A stretch of 64,000 nucleotides of DNA from Dama dama (GCF_033118175.1 NC_083701.1:74152001-74216000), one strand, 5' to 3'; positions 32,545 through 44,454 are shown, numbered from the stretch's first letter. Made by a program: numbers and translations. The notes: generated from the letters alone by a model not told the origin.

Positions 32545-33620
32545 CAGGCTGGAAAGCCCAAAAATGAGCAAGAAGTCCAAACATACATAGAAAGTCAGAT
32601 ACAAGAAGGCATTCAGTATTGGATAAAGTGGCTTCTCCAATAATTGTAGGGAAGGTGGATACTTTAATATATGGTGTTGGACATCTGGGTGACTATCTGG
32701 GAAACACAAGCTTGGATATGTAACTCACATTACACTAACAGGATAAATTGCACATGGATCAAAAATTTAAATGTTAAAAAATCCTAAAACTATTAGAAGA
32801 AAAATGTGTGTGAGAGAGAATTTCTTTATCATTTGAAACTAAAAATCATTAAGGAAAAATTGTTGGACTAACTAAACATTTATTTTAAAAACCTAAGAGA
32901 GGAATGACGTACGCAAGATCACAAAATAACTGACATATTGGAAAAAAGTATTTGCACCTCATATCAAAAATATCTAAAGAGCTTCTAGAAATTTGTGAGA
33001 AAAAAACCCAACAACCCAGAAGAAGAATGAGCAAGGGATAAACAGATGGCTCACAGGAGAGTAAATTAAAATGATTCAAACATATGAGGAGACATTCAAC
33101 CGCACAGACAGTGAGATGCATGCAAATTAAAACTACACTGAAACACAATTTTCCACCAATTTGTAAAAATCCAAGGTGGAGGCACTCTGTAGGTCAGACT
33201 GCAGGGAAACAGCTGCTGTCCTGTACTCTGGTGGGAGGGTGAATTATCACAACTCCTACAGAGAACAATTTTGCACTATGCGTCAAAATTATAGATACAT
33301 ATTATATTTGACCAAGTGATTCCATTTCTTGATATATACGCATATTTCCTACTACAGCAGTTTTTAAAATAATAATATAAGTTTCCTTCCATGAGAGAGT
33401 GGTTAAATAATGATACATTTATGTGATGGGATACTATGCATCTGTGCACACAAAAAAAGAGAGAGATACTGTTGTTTAGATGTATATAGAAAGAGTTCTC
33501 TGATTCATTGATAAGGAAGAAAGGGTTCAGTAGACTATGTCCCCTTTGGGGGTAAACAGATGGGAAATAAAGGCCTGAGTTCACATTTGGTATATACCAA
33601 AAAAAAAAAAAAAAGCACAG
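32545..33620 (+). mobile_element. Ancient L1M 3' half, ~1.1 kb
   Basis: 'cattcagtattggataaagt', 'attgcacatggatcaaaaat', 'agtatttgcacctcatatca', 'gtactctggtgggagggtga' and 'tgtgatgggatactatgcat' follow the end of L1 ORF2 and the 3' UTR, closing with an A17 tail at 33599-33615. Highly diverged. Confidence 0.85.
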
Positions 33621-33789
33621 AAGGTTGCCGAAAATATTTCTAACACTAGCTCCCTGGATGGTGGAGGGCTGGAGGATGAGGTGAGGCAGAAGAATTTTAG
33701 TCCTCCAAAAGCTTGAGTCTCCAAAACTACAGGTACACGGAGTTAGAGGCACAGTCTGGGGTCATGGAAGTGACCCAGTTTGGGGCCTG

Positions 33790-34325
33790 ACTCAGTTCAG
33801 TTCAGTTGCTCAGTCGTGTCCGACTCTTTGCGACTGAATGGACTGCAGCACGCCAGGCCTCCCTGTCCATCCCCAACTCCCAGAGTTTACTCAAACTCCT
33901 ATCCAACCATCTCATCCTCTGTTGTCCCCTTCTCCTCCTGCCCCCAATCCCTCCCAGCATCAGGGTCTTTTCAAATGAGTCAGTTCTTCACATCAGGTGG
34001 CCAAAGTATTGGAGCTTCAGCCTCAGCATCAGTCCTTCCAATGGATATTCAAGACTGATCTCCTTTAGGATGGATTGGTTGAATCTCCTTGCAGTCCAAG
34101 GGACTCTCAAGAGTCTTCTCCAACACCACAGTTCAAAAGCATCAATTCTTTGGCAGTCAGCTTTCTTTATAGTCCAACTCTCACATCCATATGTGACTAC
34201 TGGGAAAACCATAGCCTTGACTAGATAGACGTTTGTTGACAAAGTAATGTCTCTGCTTTTTAATACGCTGTTTAGTTTGGTCATAGCTTTTCTTCTAAGG
34301 AGCAAGTGTCTTTTAATTTCATGGC
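33790..34325 (-). mobile_element. BovB 3' half, 5'-truncated
   Basis: Begins with reversed GAACT units and runs to 'aagtgtcttttaatttcatg'. On the minus strand the C-terminal RT region is readable in part. It stops at a TGA near 33988 in place of the CGA arginine codon of the 'HLMRR' stretch, and has CAA at 34150-34152. Confidence 0.96.
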
Positions 34326-34327
34326 CG

Positions 34328-34640
34328 CAGACCAGAAAGCAGGTCTCCCTGACCCCAAATGGCTGAGATGTTCATCTTCCTATACATAGAAAAGCCCTAA
34401 ATTCCTTAACCTGAGATCCATGGTTTTCTTTCATTAACAGTCATCTTTTGATGTTCTGACTATCTGGTCTTTGTTGCAGAAATTCCTGTATATCCTGGCT
34501 CCCCTCCTCGCCTCTTCGGAGCAGTCTCTTAGAATTATCTGAGATGCCATGTCCTGCACTTAAGTCATCAGTTTTGTCTACCAAATAAAGGGTAATTCTC
34601 AACTTCTGGGTTGTGCACGGGTTGACACTCATTAAGTTGC
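34328..34640 (+). mobile_element. Endogenous retrovirus LTR fragment
   Basis: The order 'aaagcaggtctccctgaccc', 'cttcctatacatagaaaagc', 'tctggtctttgttgcagaaa' and 'agaattatctgagatgccat' fits the 3' part of a retroviral LTR. A polyadenylation signal AATAAA lies at 34582-34587, with 'cttctgggttgtgcacgg' after it. Internal retroviral genes were not seen. Family not assigned. Confidence 0.6.
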
Positions 34641-36028
34641 CCTTTTTAAACTTCCTAAAATTCCCTAAAACAAGAGCTGTCATGATTCTTCTTAGTAGCA
34701 GGTCAGTGATACCCATATTAGCACCTTAGTAGTGTTTAGAAGTCACTCCGTCACCTCAAAGATTAAGGATCAAAGGTGAAATCTAGAAAACAAAAAATCA
34801 TATTAAATCAGGTGAGCATAAACTCAACCAACTCTTGAAACATTTAACACAATGAGTAATCTTTGACAGATGAGTGAGGGAAATGCATAAATAAATAAAG
34901 TGTAAGTACATTGTCACATAGAATTTGTTTTACTTAAGGAAACTAATCATAGAGTTTGTTCCAACATGGTGACAGAGTTAATTTAGATTTTTTAAAAGCT
35001 TTCAACTAATGTGTGTGTGTCAGAGGCAATAAATGGCAAAAAGAGAAGGTGGAATTCACTCAGGGTCTGGCAGTGACAAAGGGAGGGATGACTGTATCCT
35101 CCCACGGTCCACTGGGGGCATTTCTTTGGGTCCCAAACTGTCGCCTTAGATGCAGGGAGGGTGGGGTCTCATGGCGAGTCCTTTGTCTCCACCAAGTTGA
35201 CTGTGTAATCTGTGCACTTTATTCCTTTCTTTGCTGGATCCGCACCCTTTTCCTACCACCTGTGGCTACTTTGTATTTCTCCCCCATCATTGTGATTAAC
35301 AAGGTGCCATCTTTCAAAGAGACTTATAAATAGTACTTGAGAACAAACTTCCTAGCTGTTATTAAAATAATTTCCAAGGTTTTGAGCATACATATCCTCT
35401 ATGCTAAAGTGGGGATTAACTTGAGAAAGGCTGTATCTAGTAAGATTGCCCACACAGGCGCTGGCTGAATGCTTGTGGATTTGTGGAAGTAGAGAATTCC
35501 ATAGTCCTTTGTGGGCTCTGCCAGGGAATTCTGAGAAATCACCTAATTAAATCGGCACATAATGGGAGAAGACAAATCGCCCCCACCCCTGGCCTAAAGA
35601 CACAATGTACTTTTGACCAACACAGACTGTGACTACAACTAAAGAAAGTGACCCTGTCTGAAGAAAGAAGGAGTGGTCAGCAGGGAAGACAGAATACTGA
35701 GAGACAAGAGCCACAAGGAGGCCAACCAGGACGTGCTGAGAGAGTGAGGGAGAATGCATTGGGGAAGGGAGAGCCATCCTCTCACTAAAGAGATGGGACT
35801 TCGTGGGTGGCAGAGTCATTTTATCTAACTTCCCTAGACTGGAAAGCAGCTGTTTCCCCCCACTAAAATCCCCTTTTGATGTTCACCAAAGAAATCCTTA
35901 TTTAAAAATTTTAGATTTCCAGGTATATTTTTTTGAAAAAGGAATTACCATGGATAATAACAGAAGTGTTTCAGATTTCACGTTTACTTGTAAATTTGGT
36001 CATCTATGGTGCTTTAAACATCTTTAGT
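34641..36028. other. Unique sequence, 1.4 kb
   Basis: Frames at 35013-35333 and 35547-35819 show no family resemblance. No repeat recognised. Confidence 0.4.
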
Positions 36029-36655
36029 CAGTTCAGTTCAGTCGCTCAGTCGTGTCCGACTCTTTGTGACCCTGTGAATCGCACCATGCCAGGCCTCCCT
36101 GTCCATCACCAACTCCCGGAGTTTACCCAAACCCATGTCCATTGATCGGTGATGCCATCCAGACATCTCATCCTTTGTCGTCCGCTTCTCCTCCTGCCCC
36201 CAACCCCTCCCAGCATCAGGGTCTTTTCCAATGAGACAGCTTTTCACATCAGGTGGCCAAAGTATCAGAGTTTCAGCATCAGTCCTTCCCATGAACACCC
36301 AGGACTGATCTCCTTTAGGATGGACTGGTTGGATCTCCTTGCAGTCCAAGGGACTCTCAAGAGTCTTCTCCAACACCACAGTTCAAAAGCATCAATTCTT
36401 CAGTGCTCAGGTTTCTTCACAGTCCAACTCTCACATCCATACATGACCACTGGAAAAACCATAGCCTTGACTAGATGGACCTTTGTTGACAAAGTGATGT
36501 CTCTGCTTTTTGATATGCTGTCTAGGTTGGTCATAACTTTCCTTCCAAGGGGTAAGCGTCTTTTAATTTCATGGCTGCAATCACCATCTGCAGTGATTTT
36601 GGAGCCCAAAAAAATAAAGTCTGACACTGCTTCCACTGTTTCCCCATCTATTTGC
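36029..36655 (-). mobile_element. BovB 3' half, 5'-truncated
   Basis: From reversed GAACT units to 'ttccccatctatttgcca'. The minus frame keeps RT thumb and C-terminal sequence, but a TGA (36400-36402 on the minus strand) replaces the CGA codon. A second TGA sits in the 'HLMRR' stretch near 36249. Confidence 0.96.
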
Positions 36656-36704
36656 CATTTTGTCAATTTATAAAACCATAAGGCCACCACACCTGTTCCC
36701 TGAA

Positions 36705-36835
36705 AACTTTGTTTCAACCTATGAGGTAGATTCAATTACTGGCTCATTAAACTGATGAGGAAACTGAGACACAGAAGTTAACTTGCCCATGTTTACCTAG
36801 CTAACCAGTCAATGGTACAAGAACTGGAAGAGATT
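36705..36835 (-). repeat. MIR SINE
   Basis: 'aactgatgaggaaactgaga', 'cagaagttaacttgcccatg' and 'agctaaccagtcaatggtac' fit reverse MIR. Confidence 0.8.
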
Positions 36836-36909
36836 TTTTAATGCAACTGCATTGAGTTCATGAATTTGGAAGAAATCAAACCTTCATATTATTGAAACTT
36901 CTAATACAT

Positions 36910-39030
36910 GAACATGGTGTACACCTCTATTTGTTCTTTCCTCTTTAATTTCTCGATCATGTTTTATTGTTTCTTTCATAGAGGTTTTACATATCTTTAA
37001 TTCATAGGTATCTGATTGAATGTTTGTGCGTTTGTACCTTTAAAATTTTTAAGGTTTCATTAATGCTGTTATGTAAAAATACAATTGTTTTATATAGAGA
37101 TCTTATACCCAGAAACACTGTTATATTTCTTTACTACTTCTAACGGCCTATAGGTAGATCCGTTTGGCTTTTCTACCTACTCAAATGTGTAATCTGTGGA
37201 TAAAAAGTTTCATTTCTACTTTTGTACTCTTCACCTCTTTTGTTTCTTTCTCTGTCTTACTGCACCGGGTAAGACTTTTAGTGCAGTTTTGAGTAACAGG
37301 CATTCCTGTATCATACCCAATCTCACCATCAATTTTGCTGTAAGGTTTTTATAGATGTCCTTTACCAGATTAAGGAGGTCTTCTTTTTTCTTAGTTTGCT
37401 AATAATGATTTTTATTATGAGTAAATGTTATATTTTAGTGAAGGCAATTATGCTTCTATTGAATAGGTGATTTTTCTCTTTTATATAGTTAATGTGTTGA
37501 ACTATACAGGTTAATTTCAAACGTGAACTTGAGACCTAGAATTCTTGGAATAAACCCAATTGTTCAAGCTATATATTATTGGATTTGTCTTCCTAATACT
37601 CTATTTAATATTGTTACATTTATAATCATGAGAAATTGACTGCAATTCTTTCTTGCAATGCTCTTGTTGGATTTCAGGATCAAAATTTTGGTAGCTTTGC
37701 AAGGCAAGTTGGGAATTATTCCCTCCACTTCTGTTTGCTGGAGAATTTGTGAAACATTGATGCTATTTCTTCATTAGTTGTTTGGAAGAATTTCCTTGTA
37801 AAGCCTTTTGGATCTAGAATAATGTTCATGTTAGAAGCAGATTTACCATAAAGCTAATATTACACTGTCTTACCAAGTGTCCTGACACAAAGATATAGAA
37901 CCAAAGGTCATATTGCCTTATAGTCTTACCCTGTGGCACCTCGCACCAAAAGGTGACAAATGAGCTGATAATGCAGAAAACTCTCTTATCATCCCTCAGA
38001 TACATAGATTGCAAGCAGAGAGTATAGTTCTTTTCAATGAGTAGTCAGAATAAAAGTCCTCTCCTTTCGGGAATGTGCTTGAAAATGTCCTGAAATCCTA
38101 TACAGTTCGCATATTAAAGAAAATTGATAAAAATTTTCCCCAAACTTGACTATTTCTAAAGCTTTTATGTGGTTTTACAATAATGAGCTATAAACCTGAC
38201 ACTTTACTAACTTATCAGTAATAAAATGACACTAGATCATTTGATCTACTAGAAAAAAAATTTTAATTATCTTATTCTCAGAATATAGAAATCATGTTAC
38301 AAAAATATAGTTATTTATAAAGATAATTAAAGTGTTCAAGACAAATGATATGGAACAAGTTATTAGAAGTGTGTCAAGCATCTAATTAGTAAAAGAAATA
38401 TATTATTTTTCTGGATACAGTTATATTCTTATATTGGGCAGCATTTTGTAAACCATATTTTGCTGTGATTTATTTTTTCCATTCAAAGAAGTTTTCAGTT
38501 TTATATTTCTAATTTTGTGTTTTTTCTTAAACAAGGTCTTCAAAGTTGTGTAAATATTGGGTTTCTCAAAACCTAGTCCTTCCTCTCATTTACGGTAATA
38601 TTTAAAATGACGGATTAGCTTATTTAAAATGAGCTAATTTAAAACTATGATTAAAAACTATTATTAAAAGCTATTTCAAAACTTCCAAAGTTTTCTTTCC
38701 TATGTCCGTTTTGAAAAGTTCTACTTTGACAAGAAATTGTTCATTTTATCTAAATATTTTTTGACTCAAACATGTTTGTAATAATCCTTTTGTTTTAATT
38801 TTTGTAGGATATTTCATGATGAAAACAACCAACTTTTGCACTGTGGATCTATCTTATAAATAAAATTATTATTATATCCTATAAATATCCTATAAAAATT
38901 TTTTTTCTACTTCAATTTCTGCTCTTAACTCTTTCCTTCTCTTTACTTTCATTGACTTAATTTTCTGATTTTACGTCTTGAAATGGATGCTTAGATTATA
39001 GATCTTCAGTGTTTCTTTTTTACTGATGTA
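36910..39030 (-). mobile_element. L1M ORF2 relic split by an unidentified block
   Basis: Reverse-complement ORF2 landmarks run to 'gccttttggatctagaataa' at about 37820 ('gatgtcctttaccagattaa', 'ttggaataaacccaattgtt'). They resume at about 38735 ('gaaattgttcattttatcta', 'aaccaacttttgcactgtgg', 'cgtcttgaaatggatgctta'). About 0.9 kb between them is not L1-like. Confidence 0.8.
37826..38734. other. Unidentified AT-rich block inside L1M
   Basis: Roughly 0.9 kb where only some 100-150 bp of L1 would be expected. It matches no repeat family I know and has no long frame, poly-A tail or obvious terminal repeats. It may be an old insertion or a rearrangement. Confidence 0.45.
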
Positions 39031-39305
39031 TGTTTTTGAGGTAATAGAAAGGTTAACCACGGGATTTGAGAAACAAGGAATCTAATATAAGAGAGGCAAA
39101 GGGATCCCAGCATCATAGTCAAGGCTGATTCCAAAATGAGAGTTGTTGGTGGCCCCATACAACCATCCCTCCAGACTAGAGCAGGTCAGAGGGCTCTGCT
39201 AGAGCTTTGGGTTTGAAGTGCTCAACTGTTTGAATATATTGAGAGGAGATTTGCACAACTTGAGGGGAGCAGATTTTAGGATTGAATTAGTGATAGGACA
39301 CAGAA
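39031..39305. other. Unique sequence
   Basis: I see no recognisable element or exon. Confidence 0.35.
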
Positions 39306-39440
39306 TGCCTGGAGAAGAGCATGGCGCCCCACTCCAGGATTCTCGCCTGGAGAATCACGGACAGAGGAGCCTGAAGGGTTACAGTCCGTGGGGTTGCAAA
39401 AGTCGGACATGACTGAAGCGACAGCATGCACGCATGCACA
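39306..39440 (+). mobile_element. Bov-A body fragment
   Basis: 'cctggagaagagcatggcgc' to 'actgaagcgacagcatgcac'. No tRNA head. Confidence 0.88.
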
Positions 39441-40269
39441 CAGAATACCAAACAAAAAAATAAATGCATAATTATTCATGAAATGAGGTGGTGAGTTACA
39501 CAAGAAATAAAAAATGCTCCTGGTTTAGCCCTGTAGTCAGAATAAGACACGTACTGAATGCCGTTCTAATAAAAATTGCTATATAATGATATTCAGTACA
39601 TGGGGAAAGTGCAACTGTTGTGGGAAGGATTAGTGGGCGAAATGAACAAGAGCCAACCCTTATATTTCATAGGGGGAGTGAGTCCATAAATAAGAGCCAA
39701 TATGAAAATTTAAGGAGAAAGAATGTCAGCATTTATTAGATGAAATGGTGGTAAATCTCCAAACAATCAGCTAAAAAACACTGAAAATTTTTGTTTTTGG
39801 ATAGCAAAATAAAAATGTGATGATGTTGATTACCTTCAAGGAATTGCTCTAATTTTTCATGGCTTGTGGGGGAAAAAAAATAGGCAAAAAGTTGACTCTA
39901 TGTGTGTGAGTGTGTATGTATAAAATTTACAGAAATAAAAACTAAATTAAAAAATAAAAATGTTTTCCAAAGTTTTATATTGTTTATATAATACAAAAAT
40001 AAAGTATTTTGGATAGGGAACTTGCTCTGTTTAATTGATTTCAAATTTAATTTCTTTGAATGTTCAGGAGAAGGGGAGAGTTGACAGAAATTATAACGCT
40101 TGAAGCAACTGAAAGTAAATAGCATTCTTAAATATAAGGATAAAGCAGTTATTAGGTATGTTTTTCTCACAGGAATTATGGCTTCTTTCTCTAGCCCTCA
40201 TCCATTTTGTCCAAGGATCAACTTACAAAAGGAACCTTTCTTCCTGTCTTATTAGTGGTCTATACCCTA
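39441..40269. other. AT-rich unique sequence
   Basis: A short TG run lies at 39900-39915. No gene or repeat recognised. Confidence 0.4.
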
Positions 40270-40430
40270 AATGTATTGCTCATTCTCATTCATTCATTTA
40301 ATAAATATTTATTAAATACCTATCATACTTGTCACCATGGTAAACAGTAAGGATATCTTGTTTAGCAAGATGGGTGTGGTCCTGTCCTCATAAAGTCTGA
40401 TAAAAACACATTAAACTAGCAATGTGATCT
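40270..40430 (-). repeat. L2 LINE 3' end
   Basis: 'attcatttaataaatattta', 'aatacctatcatacttgtca', 'ggtaaacagtaaggatatct' and 'ctgtcctcataaagtctgat' are the reversed L2 terminus. Confidence 0.75.
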
Positions 40431-40629
40431 CATCACCTTGCTTTATGAATGCTGTTTCTCTGCCGGTAGAGACTTTTCATTCCTTCCATAATCCAAGTCC
40501 TACACTTCACACAAGGCCTAACTTGAGCTTTAGCTGACATGTCCAAACCAACCTTTCCAAAAGACTTGCGAATTCTCTTCTCTGTTTATGTGTGTGTTTA
40601 TGTCTGTAAAATGTTATTTCCTCAGTGTT

Positions 40630-40841
40630 TTCATAGGGGTAGTGTGAGTCAGTTGTGTCCGACTCTTTGAGACCCCATGGACTTTAGACCGCCAGGCTCC
40701 TCTGTCCATGGAATTCTCCAGGCAAGAATACTGGAGTGGATTGCCATTCCCTTTTCCAGGGGATCTTTCTGAACCAGGGATGGAACCGGGGTCTCCCACA
40801 TTGCAGGCAGATTCTTCACTGTCTGAGCTACCAGGGAAGTC
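40630..40841 (-). mobile_element. Bov-tA SINE
   Basis: A complete reverse element from 'gtgagtcagttgtgtccgac' to head 'gagctaccagggaagtc'. It is followed at the head side by a T17 run (40842-40858), unusual because a poly-A-derived T run is expected at the other end. It may have landed in an existing tract. Confidence 0.94.
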
Positions 40842-40859
40842 TTTTTTTTTTTTTTTTTA

Positions 40860-41049
40860 GGACACACTAAACTAAGTATGTGTAGATGCATGACTGAATG
40901 AGTTAATTACTGGCTGACTGTTTAGAGAATATTGTAGATGCGCACATCATAATATAAGTCACAGCTTTCCTTATTATTTCCCACTGCAGACAACCTTCAT
41001 AGAGTGTGCATTTTCCTCATGTACAAAATTGTGGCTACCATCTATCTGA
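40860..41049. other. Unique sequence
   Basis: I see no recognisable element or exon. Confidence 0.35.
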
Positions 41050-41690
41050 CATCTTCATTATAGTCGCCATTTTTGGAGAAGACGGTAATGCTCCTCTACG
41101 TAGGTTTTGTCTGACTGATTTAAGAATTAAATTAACGTAAGACGGGTTAACAGGAGAATATGAAACTTAATTCTGCACATATGGGAGCTCCAAGTATATG
41201 AGAGATTCAGAGACAGAATGTTAAAATGAGCTGTTTATGCCATCCTGAGAATGGGACAGGGCCTGGAGGCTTCCAAGGACAGAGGGGTCACTCACAGGAT
41301 GACAGGAAGAGATGTTTGGTAACAAGTTGTGTGCTCAGCCTCACAGCCCTGGGTCGGGAAGATCCCCCAGGGTAGGAAATGGCAGCCTACTCCAGTGTTC
41401 CTGCCTGGGAAGTCCCGCGGTCAGAGGAGCCTGACGGGCTGCATCCCTGGGGTCGCAAAGAGTGGGACCCAACTGAGTGACCGAGCAGGCACAGATGGCC
41501 TTACAGATACAGCCATCTAGGTAAAATTTAGATCCAAGAGCAACTCCTTTTCTGGGAAAAATAACCAATTTAAATTCCTCTAGGTAGGTCAGGGAGGAGC
41601 AATAGTTTTTCATAAAGCTGCAGGGTATCAGTTGCCTTTAGCTCAAAATAATCCTCATGTAAAAGTGACAAAACTTTTCTGGGAAGGATC
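41050..41690 (-). mobile_element. Solo LTR-like element split by a SINE
   Basis: Read on the minus strand, it runs from 'atgatccttcccagaaaagt' through 'gagttgctcttggatctaaa' and 'ctgtccttggaagcctccag' to 'ttaagtttcatattctcctg'. This is the order of a mammalian class I retroviral LTR in my recollection. The polyadenylation motif is degraded. No internal genes flank it. Exact family uncertain. Confidence 0.5.
41338..41495 (+). mobile_element. Bov-tA SINE, 5'-truncated, inside LTR
   Basis: Starts in the middle of the tRNA head ('ccctgggtcgggaagatccc') and runs to 'gagtgaccgagcaggca'. LTR-like sequence continues on both sides. Confidence 0.88.
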
Positions 41691-41729
41691 ATTCTGAACC
41701 CCTATACTATGAAGACTTTTATTCAGTTC

Positions 41730-41965
41730 TGATCATGATAATTACAGCAAATATTTACAGAGTATTTGCTATGTGCCAGACATTGTTCTTTAATAAATTA
41801 GCTACTTTAATCCTCAGAGATCCTGTGAGATGTGTTATTGTTCACTCCATTTTATGAAAGACAAAACTGAAGCTTAGAGAGATTAAAGAACATGCCTACT
41901 GTCACAGAACATGCCGGATGTAAAGCCAAGCAGTCTGGCTCCAGTGTCTGCTCTGTGAGCCTCTG
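41730..41965 (-). repeat. MIR SINE, nearly full length
   Basis: 'gagtatttgctatgtgccag', 'tttaatcctcagagatcctg', 'aaactgaagcttagagagat' and 'cagtctggctccagtgtctg' make a well-preserved reverse MIR. Confidence 0.88.
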
Positions 41966-42205
41966 GGTGATACTTCTGATCAAAGAAATGCTCAATAATG
42001 GTATGAAATTATGAAAACTAGCCAGTTTAATAAATTTATCCTGTATCAAGTATTCATTGACTTTTCCATGGCTTTTAATTAATATTCTTTCTTATTTTAT
42101 GAACTTGGTGTTTTGACTTCAAAATGAGAAACACTAATAAAAATAATGAGAAGGGGGGAAAAAAAGACCAAATTTAAAAATATTTGAATAGAAGGATTTA
42201 TCTCA

Positions 42206-42410
42206 TAGTATCCCAGGTGGCTCAATGATAAAGAATTTGCCTGCCAATGCAGGAGATGTGGGTCCAGTCCCTGACTCAGGAGGACTGGAGGAAATGGCAA
42301 CCCACTCCAGTATCCTTGCCTGGAAAATTCCACAGACAGAGGAGCCTGCCAGGCTGCAGTCCACCGGGTCGCAAAGAGTTGGGGACAGAACTGAGCGACT
42401 GAGCACATTA
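42206..42410 (+). mobile_element. Bov-tA SINE
   Basis: Head 'tcccaggtggctcaatgata' and Bov-A body to 'gagcgactgagcacatt'. Confidence 0.94.
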
Positions 42411-42435
42411 GAGAAAGACAGTGTTCATAAAGCTA

Positions 42436-42473
42436 GTCACAGAGAGCTGGACACAACTGAGAGACTAAGAGTA
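42436..42473 (+). mobile_element. 38-nt SINE-tail micro-insertion
   Basis: Only the 3' end of a Bov-A body ('cagagagctggacacaactg'...) is present. It is flanked by 12-bp repeats 'ttcataaagcta' (42424-42435) and 'ttcataaaacta' (42474-42485), one mismatch. It lies 26 bp after a full Bov-tA, so local duplication is an alternative. Confidence 0.65.
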
Positions 42474-42485
42474 TTCATAAAACTA

Positions 42486-43289
42486 AAACTTTTTAGATGA
42501 AAGATCAAGAGAAAAATACTTTGCTATGACTATTCACTGATGCCATACATTATATCTTTGCTGTTTCCATTTTTCTTGCAAAAGGGCACCAAAAAATGCC
42601 CTTTCCCTAGAAGTACAGGTATGAACAGCTGATTTCATAAGTCATAAGACTAAGTGTTGCTTCTCAAAAATTTAAGGGCATTTCCTTTTGCACTGTGATT
42701 AATTAATTGCCTTCCATATTTAAGAATACTCAAAATCTGAAATGAGAAAGGACAAGATTAGATTAACCCTAAAACACAGGCTGAAAATAAAACTCCTTAA
42801 AATTAAAATTATTTGAGGAAATAAAATTACAACAATTACTTTCCTAAGTTTTCTAGGTGTATCAACAAAGGATAATCGGGTTTGAAGACTCTCAAGCTAA
42901 AGACTCAAAAGGAATTTTTCTGTTGTTTACCATTTCCCAAATCAAGTTACAAAACTAATGCAGTTTGGCATTTTTTTTGGAAATGTAAAAGCAACAACAA
43001 CAAAAAAATTTTTTTAATTTTTTATTTAATTGCTAATTACAACCATCGTCTCCACTGGTTCTCATCCTAGCCTTCCTCCCACAAGAGCAGCAGATAACGG
43101 CTCCTTCAGGGAGAAAAGAAAGGATTTGTGGCATTCGGTAATCTGTAGCATTTTCCTCCACCCATTCTATCCCGCCATCACTTTTTCTGCAGAAGGACAG
43201 AAGGTAGACAATGCAGAAGTTGGGTGCTGACTGCCATTACAAAGATACTGAGGCGGGAAAATGTCTGGCTCCTCGTTAGTAAGTTTCCC
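42486..43289. other. AT-rich unique sequence
   Basis: Contains an A7T7-like tract at about 43003-43017. No gene or repeat recognised. Confidence 0.4.
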
Positions 43290-43515
43290 TTGTGCGCATG
43301 CGTGTTAGGTCGCTTCAGTGGAGTCCGACTCTGCGATCCTATGGATGGTAGCCCGCCAGGCTCCTTTGTCGCTGGGATTCTCCAGGCAAGAACACTGGAA
43401 TGGGTTGCCATACTCTCCTCCAGGGGATCTTCCCAACCCAGGGACCACCTGCGTCTCCTCTTTGGCAGGCGGGGCCTTTACCAAAGGCTGCTCTTTCCCA
43501 GCCTGCCTGGGAAGC
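43290..43515 (-). mobile_element. Bov-tA SINE with disrupted head
   Basis: A reverse body from 'gcatgcgtgttaggtcgctt'. The head has ~20 extra bases ('aaaggctgctctttcccagc') before 'ctgcctgggaagct'. Confidence 0.9.
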
Positions 43516-43724
43516 TCGGAAGAGTTTTCCTTGCACGGGTGGAAAAAAAGCTTCTTGTGAATTATTAGTTGAGTCCTTTTAGCAAACTACTTAATACCAC
43601 TGGATCTTTGTTTCCTTGTATATTAAAAAGAAGGTAAAAACACTTTCCCTATCTACCTAATCTTCTTATAAAGCACAAACCATTTATCTATTTGCATAAA
43701 TGCATGTGTATATGTTATATATTT

Positions 43725-43942
43725 GGTTTCCCTGGTGGCTCAGTTGGTAAAGAATCTTGCCTGCAATACAGGAGACCTGGGTTTGATCTCTTGGTTGGGA
43801 AGATCCCCTAGAGAAAGGCATGGCAACCCACTCCAGTATTCTTGCCTGGAGAATCCCCATGGACAGAGGAGCCTGGTGGGCTACAGTCCATGGGGTAGGC
43901 AAAGAGTCAGACATGACTAAGCGACTAAGCACGCAGCATATT
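43725..43942 (+). mobile_element. Bov-tA SINE
   Basis: A complete element. The possible 10-bp duplication 'ttatatattt' (43715-43724, 43943-43952) is AT-rich and so only suggestive. Confidence 0.95.
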
Positions 43943-43952
43943 TTATATATTT

Positions 43953-44160
43953 AAATAAATAAATGTGCATATGTTATATATTTTCATATATTTATATACT
44001 ACATATTTAATATATTAACATGTTTTGTAAAAGAAAGCATTATACACATTTTGCTAACTATAACAATAAAAGCAGTGTGTAAGTTATATATTATTATGTG
44101 AAGAGAGTGGTAAGATCTGTAAGTTTTTCACTATGTGCCATTACATGATGTTTATAGACG
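43953..44160. other. TA-rich tract
   Basis: Simple TA-rich sequence. Nothing else seen. Confidence 0.5.
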
Positions 44161-44164
44161 TTGC

Positions 44165-44300
44165 TTAAATCTTCTTTTTCCTCATTTACATAAAAGAATA
44201 ATAATGATAGCTACCAGTTAACAAGCTACTGGCAATGCAAAGCATTTTACATGCATCATCTAAGGACCACAGATACTCTTAGAGATAAATACTTCAAGGC
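44165..44300 (-). repeat. MIR SINE (weak)
   Basis: 'gcaatgcaaagcattttaca' and 'catgcatcatctaaggacca' resemble reverse MIR. Confidence 0.4.
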
Positions 44301-44454
44301 CAGGGACCAGGGTAAGGCAAGAAAGCACTCACTACAGATACGAAATTTAAAGGAACACCAAAAAGCTCAATGATCGGGATAAATGATAATTCAATGTAAT
44401 ATTTCAAAAAATCAAAAGTAACACAATAAGTCAACACAATATCAACATTCAAAA

